A stretch of 19,964 bases of DNA from Oscillospiraceae bacterium. GTDB taxonomy: Bacteria > Bacillota > Clostridia > Oscillospirales > Ruminococcaceae. The stretch is taken from the NCBI GenBank assembly GCA_029005335.1, contig JAQXFT010000150.1, positions 1 to 19,964 of the forward strand. Reading direction: 5' to 3'. Both the position numbers and the translations under genes were made by a program. Numbering within the stretch: the stretch's first letter is position 1; the number at the start of each line of letters is the position of its first letter. Below the pieces are notes generated by a model. It was given only the letters and a program-made list of their open reading frames with translations. It searched no databases and was not told the origin of the DNA. Below, piece after piece: positions 1 to 7,765 of this stretch.

Positions 1-1
1 A

Positions 2-1747
2 GGTCTTCCGCTTATGATTGCCATAGTTTCCGCACAGAATATGGGAAAAATGCTCAAGGAAAATGTCCTTGTCAGAAAAATTTCAGGTATCGAAACTGCC
101 GGAAGTCTTAACATTCTTTTCAGCGACAAAACAGGTACTATAACCAAAGGTCAGCTCGAAGCCGTTACCTTTGTTGACGGTCAGGGAAATGACTTCAGAA
201 CCTTTGACGAAGTCGGTGGCGAACTCGGAAAGCTCCTCTATATGAGTGTAAGATATAATACAAGTGCAGTCCTCAGCGGTGACAAGGTTGTCGGCGGTAA
301 TGCTACTGAACGTGCATTGCTCGGATTCCTCAAGGGAAAATCAGTTGATGCAAATGTAAATGTTGCCGACAGTATCCCCTTTAACAGCAGCAACAAATAT
401 TCAGCCTCCACAGTTACAGGAGACTATAATATATCCCTTATCAAGGGCGCTCCTGAAAAAATTATCAGCAGATGTAAATTCTGCTACGACAAGAACGGAA
501 AGAAAATTCCGTTTAAGGCAGAGGGTTCAGCGGTATCAGCAAAAATTGATGAGCTTGCAAGCCGTGCAATAAGAGTCCTTGCCCTTGCTGAATGTGACGG
601 AAAAATTTCTGATGATGCACTCCCCGACGGCGACTGGACTCTTGTCGGAATTATAGGTATCCGTGACGAAGTAAGACCCGAATCAATTGATGCTATCGCA
701 CAGGTTCACAAAGCCGGTGTACAGGTTGTTATGATTACCGGTGACAGAAAGGATACCGCTACTGCAATTGCAAAAGAAGCCGGACTTCTTAAGAATGAAA
801 GCGATATTATCCTTACTTCTGATGAACTGGCTAAGCTTTCTGATGATGAGCTTAAAGCAAAGCTTCCGGATATACGTGTAGTTGCACGTGCTTTGCCAAG
901 CGACAAGAGCCGTTTCGTACGTGTGGCACAGGAGCTTAATCTCGTTGTAGGTATGACAGGCGACGGCGTTAACGATTCACCTGCACTTAAAAGAGCTGAT
1001 GTCGGATTCGCTATTGGCGGAGGTACTGAAGTCGCTAAGGAAGCAAGCGAAATCGTTATCATGGACGACAATTTCAAGTCTATCGAAAAAGCTATACTCT
1101 ATGGACGTACTATATTTAACAGTATCAGAAAGTTCATAGTATTCCAGCTTACTATAAACGTTGCAGCAGTTCTGATTTCATTCATATCACCTCTGCTCGG
1201 AATCGCAAATCCTCTTTCAATCACTCAGATTCTCTGGGTAAACCTCGTTATGGATACTCTGGCAGCTCTTGCATTCGGAGGAGAGCCTGCTCTTGAACGC
1301 TATATGAATGAAGCCCCGAAAAGACGAGACGAACATATTGTCAGCGGAAATATGTGGAGCGAAATTATTACCGGCTCTGTATGGACTTTCGCAATGAGCC
1401 TTATATTCATTCTGACATCATTTGCATCAGGCTTCTTCAGACCTGATGAAAATAATAAATATCTGCTTACCGGATATTTTGCATTCTTTATTATTACTTC
1501 CGTATTCAACGCATTCAATGCAAGAACAGAAAAGCTCAATCTTTTCGACAATCTCGGTAAAAACAAGGGATTCCTCAAGGTTATGGGACTTATTACTGTT
1601 GTACAGATAATCATGACCTACTGCGGAGGAGTTATCCTCAGCTGCTATGGACTCAATGTCAAGGAGTGGCTGTTTGTTATTGTTTCTGCATTTCTGATTG
1701 TCCCCGTTGACTTAATCAGAAAAGCTATAATTAAATCATCAAAATAA
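2..1747 (+). CDS. P2B-type Ca2+-transporting P-type ATPase, 5'-truncated
   Basis: The open frame runs off the left edge; its first visible residues are GLPL, the end of the PEGLP motif of membrane helix M4, so the N-terminus, M1-M3 and the actuator domain are missing. Numbering from base 2, the phosphorylated aspartate is D42 in DKTGT, the nucleotide-binding KGAPE is near 148, and TGDGVNDSPA surrounds D321. The C-terminal hydrophobic part carries QLTINV (M5, N386) and NLVMD (M6, N414 and D418). This M5/M6 pattern matches plasma-membrane Ca2+-ATPases of type P2B, which bind one Ca2+, so Ca2+ export at the cytoplasmic membrane is the likely role. It ends 21 bases before the first terD, which has a strong GGAGG site in the gap, so the two are probably co-transcribed. 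TerD proteins bind Ca2+, so a pump in the same operon makes sense, but the link is inferred. The ATG at 14 is internal, not the real start. Confidence 0.9.
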   Translation, partial: GLPLMIAIVSAQNMGKMLKENVLVRKISGIETAGSLNILFSDKTGTITKGQLEAVTFVDGQGNDFRTFDEVGGELGKLLYMSVRYNTSAVLSGDKVVGGNATERALLGFLKGKSVDANVNVADSIPFNSSNKYSASTVTGDYNISLIKGAPEKIISRCKFCYDKNGKKIPFKAEGSAVSAKIDELASRAIRVLALAECDGKISDDALPDGDWTLVGIIGIRDEVRPESIDAIAQVHKAGVQVVMITGDRKDTATAIAKEAGLLKNESDIILTSDELAKLSDDELKAKLPDIRVVARALPSDKSRFVRVAQELNLVVGMTGDGVNDSPALKRADVGFAIGGGTEVAKEASEIVIMDDNFKSIEKAILYGRTIFNSIRKFIVFQLTINVAAVLISFISPLLGIANPLSITQILWVNLVMDTLAALAFGGEPALERYMNEAPKRRDEHIVSGNMWSEIITGSVWTFAMSLIFILTSFASGFFRPDENNKYLLTGYFAFFIITSVFNAFNARTEKLNLFDNLGKNKGFLKVMGLITVVQIIMTYCGGVILSCYGLNVKEWLFVIVSAFLIVPVDLIRKAIIKSSK

Positions 1748-1768
1748 TTTCTAAGGAGGAAATTTATC

Positions 1769-2350
1769 ATGGCAATAAGCTTAAAAAAGGGTCAGAAGGT
1801 TGACCTTACAAAAACAAATCCCGGACTTTCCAAAATTCTCATAGGTCTCGGCTGGGATACCAACAAATATGATGGCGGTTCTGCATTCGACCTCGATGCT
1901 GCTGCATTTATGCTCGGTGAGGACGGAAAAGCAAAAAGTGAAGCTGACTTCATCTTCTACGGAAATCTCAAGCACGCTTCTGAATCCGTTGAACACCTCG
2001 GCGATAACCTTACCGGTGAGGGCGACGGCGACGACGAAGAGATTAAAATCGACCTTTCAAAAGTTCCCGCTGACGTTGCAAAAATTGATTTCACTGTAAC
2101 TATATATGATGCTGATACAAGAAATCAGAATTTCGGACAGGTTTCAAATGCGTTTATCCGTATAGTTGACGAAGCTAATAACACTGAGCTTATCAGATAT
2201 GACCTCGGAGAGGATTTCTCAATCGAAACAGCTGTTGTAGTTGCAGAGCTTTACCGTCATAACGGTGAATGGAAGTTCAACGCTATCGGAAGCGGATTCT
2301 CAGGCGGTCTTTCAGCACTCTGTGCAAACTTCGGAATTGATGCTGAATAA
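1769..2350 (+). CDS. terD: TerD-family Ca2+-binding stress protein (TerD copy 1)
   Basis: A 193-residue single-domain TerD protein of normal length. It opens with the family's SLKKGQKVDL strand, then GLGWD (26-30), the acidic FDLDAAAF (D41, D43) and the acidic loop GDNLTGEGDGDDEE (78-91). These acidic elements form the Ca2+ sites in TerD structures. The ending FNAIGSGFSGGLSAL is also typical. It should be a soluble cytoplasmic protein; the family is needed for tellurite, oxidative and colicin/phage stress resistance, but its biochemical role is unsettled. AAGGAGGA lies 8 bases upstream of the ATG, indicating strong translation. It follows the Ca2+-ATPase and precedes the AIM24 gene. It is visibly closest to the third copy (3787-4374), with which it shares a 27-base identical stretch. 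Confidence 0.95.
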   Translation: MAISLKKGQKVDLTKTNPGLSKILIGLGWDTNKYDGGSAFDLDAAAFMLGEDGKAKSEADFIFYGNLKHASESVEHLGDNLTGEGDGDDEEIKIDLSKVPADVAKIDFTVTIYDADTRNQNFGQVSNAFIRIVDEANNTELIRYDLGEDFSIETAVVVAELYRHNGEWKFNAIGSGFSGGLSALCANFGIDAE

Positions 2351-2365
2351 TCCGGAGAAAACAAA

Positions 2366-3151
2366 ATGAATTATAATGCTATAGGAACACGTGAAAACAT
2401 CAGGATAATGGACACGAGCGAAAATAAAGGAATGAAAGTTGATATTCTTGAATATCAGAAGCTCCTCGGAGGAAAAAGTCCTCACAATGCTCAGATGATG
2501 TATTTCATGGAAAAACAGAATATGAAAGCCCGTCAGCCTGTTATCTATCTGAATAACGATTCCGTAAAGGTTGAACCCGGTGCTATGAGCTATTTTCAGG
2601 GAAATCTTGAAATGGTCTCCGGTGTCACTGTAAAAAACGCTCTCGGAAGAATGTTTACCGGAGCTGTAACCGGAGAATCAGTGGCACAGCCGGAGTATAA
2701 AGGTCCCGGAATGATAGTACTTGAACCAAGCTTTAAACACTTTATGGTAATGGAGCTTCAGGCAGGCGAGGAAATCATAGTAGATAAGGGTATGTTCTTT
2801 GCAGCTCAGGGCAGTATGACCGTAAGTGCATATATGCAGAAAAATATTACATCTGCCGTTGCCGGCGGAGAAGGTATCTTTCAGCAGTCCATAAAAGGTC
2901 CCGGACTCTGTATACTTGAATGTGCAGTGCCTATGTGCGAAATCGATATTATAGAGCTTAATAATGATGTTCTTAAAGTGGACGGCAACTTTGCTGTACT
3001 CCGTACAGGCGGAATCAATTTTACCGTTGAACGCTCCGCTAAAACTCTTATTGGCTCTGCCGTATCGGGAGAAGGTCTTGTAAACGTATACAGAGGTACA
3101 GGGCAGGTATGGCTCGCTCCTACAATAAAGATATACAATTCTCTTTTATAA
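2366..3151 (+). CDS. AIM24-family protein
   Basis: A 261-residue protein rich in beta strands and glycine, with repeated GPG turns (KGPGMIVLEPS near 112-122, KGPGLCILE near 178-186, RGTGQVWLAP near 245-254). This is the pattern of the AIM24/TRAP-like fold, whose bacterial members form beta-sandwich assemblies. The eukaryotic namesake acts in mitochondrial inner-membrane organisation; the bacterial function is not known. No signal peptide or membrane segment is seen. The gene begins 15 bases after the first terD, with GGAG at 2353-2356 before its ATG, and sits inside a run of terD genes. AIM24 proteins recur in Ter operons of Firmicutes and Actinobacteria, so a structural or scaffold role with TerD proteins is plausible but inferred. 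Confidence 0.85.
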   Translation: MNYNAIGTRENIRIMDTSENKGMKVDILEYQKLLGGKSPHNAQMMYFMEKQNMKARQPVIYLNNDSVKVEPGAMSYFQGNLEMVSGVTVKNALGRMFTGAVTGESVAQPEYKGPGMIVLEPSFKHFMVMELQAGEEIIVDKGMFFAAQGSMTVSAYMQKNITSAVAGGEGIFQQSIKGPGLCILECAVPMCEIDIIELNNDVLKVDGNFAVLRTGGINFTVERSAKTLIGSAVSGEGLVNVYRGTGQVWLAPTIKIYNSLL

Positions 3152-3180
3152 TTAAGATATAGTGAAAGAAGTGATATAAA

Positions 3181-3771
3181 ATGGCTGTTAATCTTCAGAA
3201 AGGTCAGAAGGTCGAACTCCGTAAGGAAAACGGCGGTGAACTTAAAAGCGTTATAGTAGGTCTGGGATGGGACGAGGCTAAACGTAAAAAGGGTCTCTTT
3301 GCTCCGAAGCCTCAGGCGATAGACTGTGATGCCTCAGCATTTGTATGCTCCGGAGGAAGACTCTGCGATTCAAAGGATATTGTCTATTTCGGCAATCTCA
3401 CTCACAAAACAAGAGCTGTACGCCATATGGGTGATAACCTTACCGGTGCCGGAGAAGGCGATGATGAGCAGATTATGGTTGACCTTACAGCTCTCCCTGC
3501 AAATTATGACAAAATCGTGTTTGTTGTAAATATATATCAGGCTATGCAGAGACATCAGCATTTCGGTATGATAGAAAATGCCTTTATAAGAATCTGCGAT
3601 TCGGATACCGGCAAGGAGCTTTGCAGATATAATCTGTCCGAAAATTATGATGCTATGACTGCTATGATTTTCGGCGAAATCTATCGTTACAACGGAACAT
3701 GGAAATTCAGTGCGATAGGTCAGCCGACTACAGATAATGATATATCTTCTCTTGCAAGAAGATATCAGTAA
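3181..3771 (+). CDS. TerD-family protein with basic insertion (TerD copy 2)
   Basis: A 196-residue TerD protein and the most divergent of the three single-domain copies. It keeps GLGWD (27-31), the paired aspartates in AIDCDASAF (D48, D50) and the acidic loop GDNLTGAGEGDDE (84-96), so Ca2+ binding should remain. It differs in a short basic insertion, KRKKGLFAPKP (34-44), between the GLGWD strand and the DxD motif, and in cysteines at 49, 56 and 62. The end of the protein also departs from the usual FNAIGSGF ending, reading FSAIGQPTTDND. Its Shine-Dalgarno site (GAAAGAAGTG) is weaker than those of the other two copies, which suggests lower output. The gap after AIM24 is 29 bases, so it belongs to the same operon. 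Confidence 0.92.
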   Translation: MAVNLQKGQKVELRKENGGELKSVIVGLGWDEAKRKKGLFAPKPQAIDCDASAFVCSGGRLCDSKDIVYFGNLTHKTRAVRHMGDNLTGAGEGDDEQIMVDLTALPANYDKIVFVVNIYQAMQRHQHFGMIENAFIRICDSDTGKELCRYNLSENYDAMTAMIFGEIYRYNGTWKFSAIGQPTTDNDISSLARRYQ

Positions 3772-3786
3772 AAGGAGGTTTTTAAA

Positions 3787-4374
3787 ATGGGTGTTAATCT
3801 TTCAAAAGGTCAGCGTGTAAGCCTCGACAAAAATCTGACTATGGCTATGATTGGTCTTGGCTGGGATGTCAAGCAGTTCGACGGCGGAGCAGATTTCGAC
3901 CTTGACGCTTCCGCATTTCTTCTCGGTGCTAATGGCAAGGTAAGAAGCGATGCAGACTTTATCTTCTACAACAATCTTGAAAGCGTTGACCATTCTGTAA
4001 AGCATATGGGAGATAACCTTACCGGTGAAGGTGAGGGCGATGATGAAGTCATCATTATCGATTTCACAAAAGTTCCCGCTGATGTTCAGAAAATCGCTAT
4101 TACTGTTACTATATATGACGCTCAGTCAAGAGGTCAGAATTTCGGACAGGTTTCAAATGCCTATGTACGTGTTGCACGTATGGCAAATGAAAACGATATG
4201 AACGGTTCAGAAGTTCTCAGATTCGACCTCGGCGAGGAATTTTCAATTGAAACAGCCGTTGTTGTATGTGAAATCTATCGCCACAACGGTGACTGGAAAT
4301 TCAATGCAGTAGGCTCAGGATATCAGGGCGGACTTGCAGCTCTCGGACGTGCATACGGTGTAAACGTAGGCTGA
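3787..4374 (+). CDS. terD: TerD-family Ca2+-binding stress protein (TerD copy 3)
   Basis: A 195-residue canonical TerD protein: GLGWD (23-27), DFDLDASAF (D38, D40), acidic loop GDNLTGEGEGDDE (75-87), then VTIYDA and a FNAVGSGYQGGLAAL ending. All acidic positions expected for Ca2+ are present. AAAGGAGG before the ATG gives a strong translation start, 15 bases after copy 2. A run of 27 bases at 4134-4160 is identical to 2125-2151 in copy 1, so the two are recent duplicates or have exchanged sequence. A hairpin with a short T run follows at 4405-4440, making this the last gene of the well-expressed front half of the cluster. The exact Ter subfamily (TerD, TerE or TerZ) cannot be settled by eye. 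Confidence 0.95.
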   Translation: MGVNLSKGQRVSLDKNLTMAMIGLGWDVKQFDGGADFDLDASAFLLGANGKVRSDADFIFYNNLESVDHSVKHMGDNLTGEGEGDDEVIIIDFTKVPADVQKIAITVTIYDAQSRGQNFGQVSNAYVRVARMANENDMNGSEVLRFDLGEEFSIETAVVVCEIYRHNGDWKFNAVGSGYQGGLAALGRAYGVNVG

Positions 4375-4404
4375 TAAGTCTTAAATTAAAATTATAATCA
4401 CAAA

Positions 4405-4440
4405 GGGGAGTCTTTTTCCGTAAGATTCCCCTGAATTTTT
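4405..4440 (+). terminator. Hairpin with weak T run inside the ter operon (possible partial terminator)
   Basis: Arms 4405-4414 (GGGGAGTCTT) and 4422-4431 (AAGATTCCCC) pair over ten positions with one G-T wobble, around a 7-base loop. A short T-rich tail (TGAATTTTT) ends at 4440. The next gene starts 20 bases later with its own AAAGGGG site. The weak tail suggests partial termination, or a 3'-end stabiliser left after RNA processing, rather than a full stop. Confidence 0.6.
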
Positions 4441-4460
4441 AAGAAAGGGGTTTTTATATC

Positions 4461-5633
4461 ATGAATCTTCAGAGGGGTTTCAGAGATAAGCTTGAAAAAT
4501 ATTTCGATATAAATCAGGATATCGATATAACAATGAATACTTTCGGCAGTTCTGTTTATGATTACTGCTGTTTTGGGGTTGACAGTGCAAACAAGCTTTC
4601 CGATGACAGATATATGGTTTTTTATAATCAGACTTCATCTCCTGACGGTGAAATCAGATTGAATGGTTCTTCGGGATTCAGAGTTTCACTGAGAAGTCTG
4701 CCTTTGACTGTTAACAAGCTTGTATTTACAGTAAGCATTGACGGCAACGGAACTATGGGAAATATTTCTTCACATTCTCTCAAGGTATCACAGAATAATA
4801 ATTCTGCTCTTGAGCTTAATCTTTCCGGAACTGATTTTCATTCCGAAAAGGCTATTATATCTATAGAGATTTACAGAAAGGATACATGGCGGATTGCAGT
4901 AATTGCAGGCGGATTTAACGGCGGACTTAAAGATTTGCTTAAATTCTATGGCGGTACGGAAATATCTGCTCCGAAGCCTGCACCTGTTCCGAAGCCTGCT
5001 CCCAGACCTGCTTCCACACCTGCTCCCGAACCGGTAAGGCTTAAAAAAGTAGAGCTTAAAAAGGGACAGAAAGTGAATCTTCAGAAATCAGGAAGCTCTC
5101 TCGGAGAAATTCTTATAAATCTCAACTGGAGTCAGCCTTCAAAGAAATCATTCTTTTTTCTTGGTTCAAATGCTATTGACCTCGACCTCGGCTGTCTTTA
5201 CGAAATGAAAAACGGAAAAAAAGGCTGTGTTCAGGCTCTGGGAAATGCTTTCGGAAGTCTTGACAGATTTCCCTTTATAGCTCTTGACGGCGACGACCGT
5301 ACCGGTGCAAATTCGGCTGGTGAAAATCTGAGAATAAACGGAAAAATGATTTCCCAGATTAAAAGAATACTTATATATACTTTTATATATGAGGGTGTTG
5401 CAAACTGGAAACAGGCTGATGGTGTTGTAACTGTAAAATGTCCCGGAAGCCCTGATATTATCGTAAAAATGGACGAATACGGCTCAAATCTGAAAACCTG
5501 TGCAATTGCACTTCTGGAAAATCAGAACGATGAGACATTCAGCGTTGAAAAGGTTGTAAGATTTTTTAGCAATCAGGAACCCATGGACAGAGCTTTCGGC
5601 TGGAATATGCAATGGTCTGTCGGCAGGAAATAA
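4461..5633 (+). CDS. terA: TerA-like two-domain TerD-family protein
   Basis: A 390-residue protein with two TerD-like halves joined by a Pro/Ala/Lys linker (about 168-196, PKPAP repeats). The N-terminal half (1-167) keeps SDDRYMVFYNQ and SPDGEI, a TerA hallmark, but lacks the DxD and GDNLTGEG Ca2+ motifs. The C-terminal half starts with VELKKGQKVNL (197 on), carries AIDLDLGC, a LDGDDRTG loop and YEGVANW, and ends with the MDRAFGWNMQW segment typical of TerA. Length and layout match TerA proteins of known ter clusters. It lies after the hairpin at 4405-4431 and only one base before the next gene. Role: soluble partner of the TerD proteins, biochemical function unknown. The symbol rests on overall architecture, not on an alignment. 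Confidence 0.82.
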   Translation: MNLQRGFRDKLEKYFDINQDIDITMNTFGSSVYDYCCFGVDSANKLSDDRYMVFYNQTSSPDGEIRLNGSSGFRVSLRSLPLTVNKLVFTVSIDGNGTMGNISSHSLKVSQNNNSALELNLSGTDFHSEKAIISIEIYRKDTWRIAVIAGGFNGGLKDLLKFYGGTEISAPKPAPVPKPAPRPASTPAPEPVRLKKVELKKGQKVNLQKSGSSLGEILINLNWSQPSKKSFFFLGSNAIDLDLGCLYEMKNGKKGCVQALGNAFGSLDRFPFIALDGDDRTGANSAGENLRINGKMISQIKRILIYTFIYEGVANWKQADGVVTVKCPGSPDIIVKMDEYGSNLKTCAIALLENQNDETFSVEKVVRFFSNQEPMDRAFGWNMQWSVGRK

Positions 5634-5634
5634 T

Positions 5635-6729
5635 ATGGAAAAATTTAATAAATCCTTTGAATCAGGGGAATATGAAGGTACTTTAATAATAGACAAGTCC
5701 GGAACAGTTGAATGTAATAATTCAACTTTCTGGGCTTATAACAAGAATGTTGTAAAAATAAAGGCATCGGGAGTTATTCTGAAAAATGCCAGAATTGAGC
5801 TTCTCAGCGGAAATGCCTGTGCAATTGATACCGACTTCCCCGACCTTATACTTGAAAATGTTGAAGTAAAGGGAAATATAAAGGGACTTCCCTCCGAACC
5901 TGAAATCTGGTCAGTACCCTCTTTGATTTCTCTTGGAGAATTTGCTTCCGACTGCGAAAATATATTCTGTATCAATATAGATGTTCCCGTTGAATGTCAT
6001 ATTGAAAATACTCTCTATGGCGTTGAAATATCACCGTTAAATCTGAAAAAGGGTGCAAATTCCTTAAGAATTGCTATATCTCCTATGAGAAGCAATACTA
6101 TTCTCTATGGTGAAATATTCATAAAGTCAGCTGTAAAAAGACGTATATATATAAACGGAAAGGCTGTCGGAAATGCTCCGCAAATAAAGCAGTCGAATAT
6201 TCCCGCACTCAGAAAGGGACAGCGTATCTGCATTGATGAATATTATCATAATAATCTCCGGTTTGTATTTGAAAAAAAATCAGTGCGGAAAAATATGGAT
6301 ATTGACAGCTATGCTTTTTGTCTCGGAGAAAACGGAAAGGCTTATTGTGATGAAGACTTGATATTTTTCGGAAATATATGTTCAAAGGATAATGCCGTAA
6401 AGACAGGCGGTGACAGTCAGTCCCCCGAGGTTTTTGTATCTCTTTCAAAACTTGACAGCAGATATTCTAAAATTGCCGTATGCTTTGCAATATATGGTGA
6501 TGACAGCCTCCTGAATTTTTCACTTGTAGATTCTCCGGCTGTCAGAATTTTCAGCGGTGAGGAGGAAATATACAAATTCAGTCTTGATTCACTTAATATA
6601 GAAAAAACCGTAGTTGCAATAGAGCTTTACCGGTATAAGAATCAGTGGAAAATGAATTGTATCGGGTCAGGCTACAGAGATGGTCTGAAAAAGCTCTGTG
6701 AAAGCTATGGAATAGAAGTTGACAGCTAA
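5635..6729 (+). CDS. TerD domain fused to an unrecognised beta-rich N-terminal domain
   Basis: A 364-residue protein. Residues 192-364 are a TerD domain: LRKGQR, MDIDSYAF (paired aspartates kept), EDLIFFGN, IYGDD, and the FxSxGxxxGL-like ending MNCIGSGYRDGLKKL. The acidic Ca2+ loop GDNLTGEGDGDD is replaced by GDSQSPEVF, so one Ca2+ site is probably lost. Residues 1-190 match nothing I recognise. The first ~80 read like short stacked strands (VVKIKASGVILKNARIEL), as in a beta-helix; 90-185 look like an Ig-type beta domain ending in RRIYINGKAVG. There is no signal peptide or membrane helix, so it is probably cytoplasmic. The start follows the terA stop by one base with only a weak AGGA site, implying translational coupling. 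Its place between TerA and the enzyme genes suggests an adaptor role, which is inference. Confidence 0.8.
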   Translation: MEKFNKSFESGEYEGTLIIDKSGTVECNNSTFWAYNKNVVKIKASGVILKNARIELLSGNACAIDTDFPDLILENVEVKGNIKGLPSEPEIWSVPSLISLGEFASDCENIFCINIDVPVECHIENTLYGVEISPLNLKKGANSLRIAISPMRSNTILYGEIFIKSAVKRRIYINGKAVGNAPQIKQSNIPALRKGQRICIDEYYHNNLRFVFEKKSVRKNMDIDSYAFCLGENGKAYCDEDLIFFGNICSKDNAVKTGGDSQSPEVFVSLSKLDSRYSKIAVCFAIYGDDSLLNFSLVDSPAVRIFSGEEEIYKFSLDSLNIEKTVVAIELYRYKNQWKMNCIGSGYRDGLKKLCESYGIEVDS

Positions 6730-6747
6730 AAGAAAGGATTTTTTTTA

Positions 6748-7731
6748 ATGACACAAAATTTTTCAGAATCTGATTTTCTTCCATATAAATTATCAGGTTT
6801 GCTGTATGCTCCGGCAATAAATATAAGTGTTGCTGAAAAAATTATAAATAACAAGTTTCCTCAGCTAACATCAATGGCTTTCTGTCTTGAGGATTCTATT
6901 ATGGACGATGCTCTGCATGATGCGGAAAAAGCTCTTGTAAAAACTCTTGAATTTATACGCAGAAATACTTCTCAGGGTCAGGAGCTTCCGCTTCTTTTTG
7001 TCAGAATCCGAACCCCTCAGCATATGGAATATATCCACAATCTTCTTGGAGAAAATGAAGAAGTGCTGACAGGATATATTCTTCCGAAATTTGACTTGTC
7101 AAATGCTAAAAAATATCGTCAGCTTATAGTAAAATTCAATCAGAACCGTGAAAAGCCACTGTATATTATGCCCATTCTCGAAAGTCAGATGATTGCATAT
7201 AAATCCACACGCCTTAATATTCTTCTTGCCGTAAAGGAAATTATCAACGAAATAAAAGATTATGTTCTTAATATCCGTGTAGGCGGAAACGACTTCAGCA
7301 ATATTTACGGATTAAGACGCTCTGTAAATCAGACTATCTATGATATAGGAGTTATAAGAGATATTCTTGTTGATATACTCAATGTTTTTGCCTCTGATTA
7401 TGTTGTGTCAGGTGCAGTCTGGGAATACTTCGGAAGCAATCCGAATGATGAATGGGCTGAGGGGCTGAGGCGTGAGCTTGCTCTTGACCGTCTTAATGGA
7501 TTTGTAGGAAAAACTGCTGTTCACCCGTCACAGATACCTGTAATATACGAAAGTATGAAGGTCTCGGAAAGTGATTACAATGATGCTGTTCAGATTCTCA
7601 ACTGGCAACCGGACAGTCTCGGGGTAAGCAAGAGCAATGATGGTTCACGTATGAATGAAGTCAAATGTCATTCCAAATGGGCAAGGCGTATAAAAATCAT
7701 GGGCGATATATATGGCATAAGGGAGCAGTAA
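6748..7731 (+). CDS. HpcH/HpaI aldolase / citrate lyase-like enzyme of the Ter metabolite module
   Basis: A 327-residue TIM-barrel protein of the HpcH/HpaI-citrate lyase beta superfamily, which makes or breaks C-C bonds in acyl-CoA or 2-oxo acids using a divalent metal. Visible signatures: FCLEDS (46-50), VRIRTP (85-90, substrate-binding Arg), MPILES (141-146, metal Glu), RVGGNDFS (177-184, metal Asp182) and GKTAVHPSQI (254-263). It lacks a CoA-transferase partner and lies upstream of PRTase, StiP and HAD genes, the combination described for the predicted nucleoside-like metabolite pathway of Ter systems. The true substrate is therefore unknown and probably not citryl-CoA. A GAAAGGA site 8 bases before the ATG supports the start. 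It is co-directional with terD genes, 18 bases downstream of the fusion protein. Confidence 0.88.
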   Translation: MTQNFSESDFLPYKLSGLLYAPAINISVAEKIINNKFPQLTSMAFCLEDSIMDDALHDAEKALVKTLEFIRRNTSQGQELPLLFVRIRTPQHMEYIHNLLGENEEVLTGYILPKFDLSNAKKYRQLIVKFNQNREKPLYIMPILESQMIAYKSTRLNILLAVKEIINEIKDYVLNIRVGGNDFSNIYGLRRSVNQTIYDIGVIRDILVDILNVFASDYVVSGAVWEYFGSNPNDEWAEGLRRELALDRLNGFVGKTAVHPSQIPVIYESMKVSESDYNDAVQILNWQPDSLGVSKSNDGSRMNEVKCHSKWARRIKIMGDIYGIREQ

Positions 7732-7754
7732 AAAGCTGTGAAAATATAAAATGT

Positions 7755-7759
7755 GGAGG
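7755..7759 (+). promoter_or_regulatory. Ribosome binding site that fixes the PRTase start
   Basis: GGAGG lies inside the longest reading frame, six bases before the ATG at 7766. This makes 7766 the start rather than the upstream in-frame ATG at 7751, which has no Shine-Dalgarno site. Confidence 0.75.
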
Positions 7760-7765
7760 TACAGC

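Noticed and set aside
706..1077. 123-codon minus-strand frame in the P-type ATPase gene
   Set aside because: It is antisense to the conserved P-domain, so the opening is explained by the codon pattern of the real gene.
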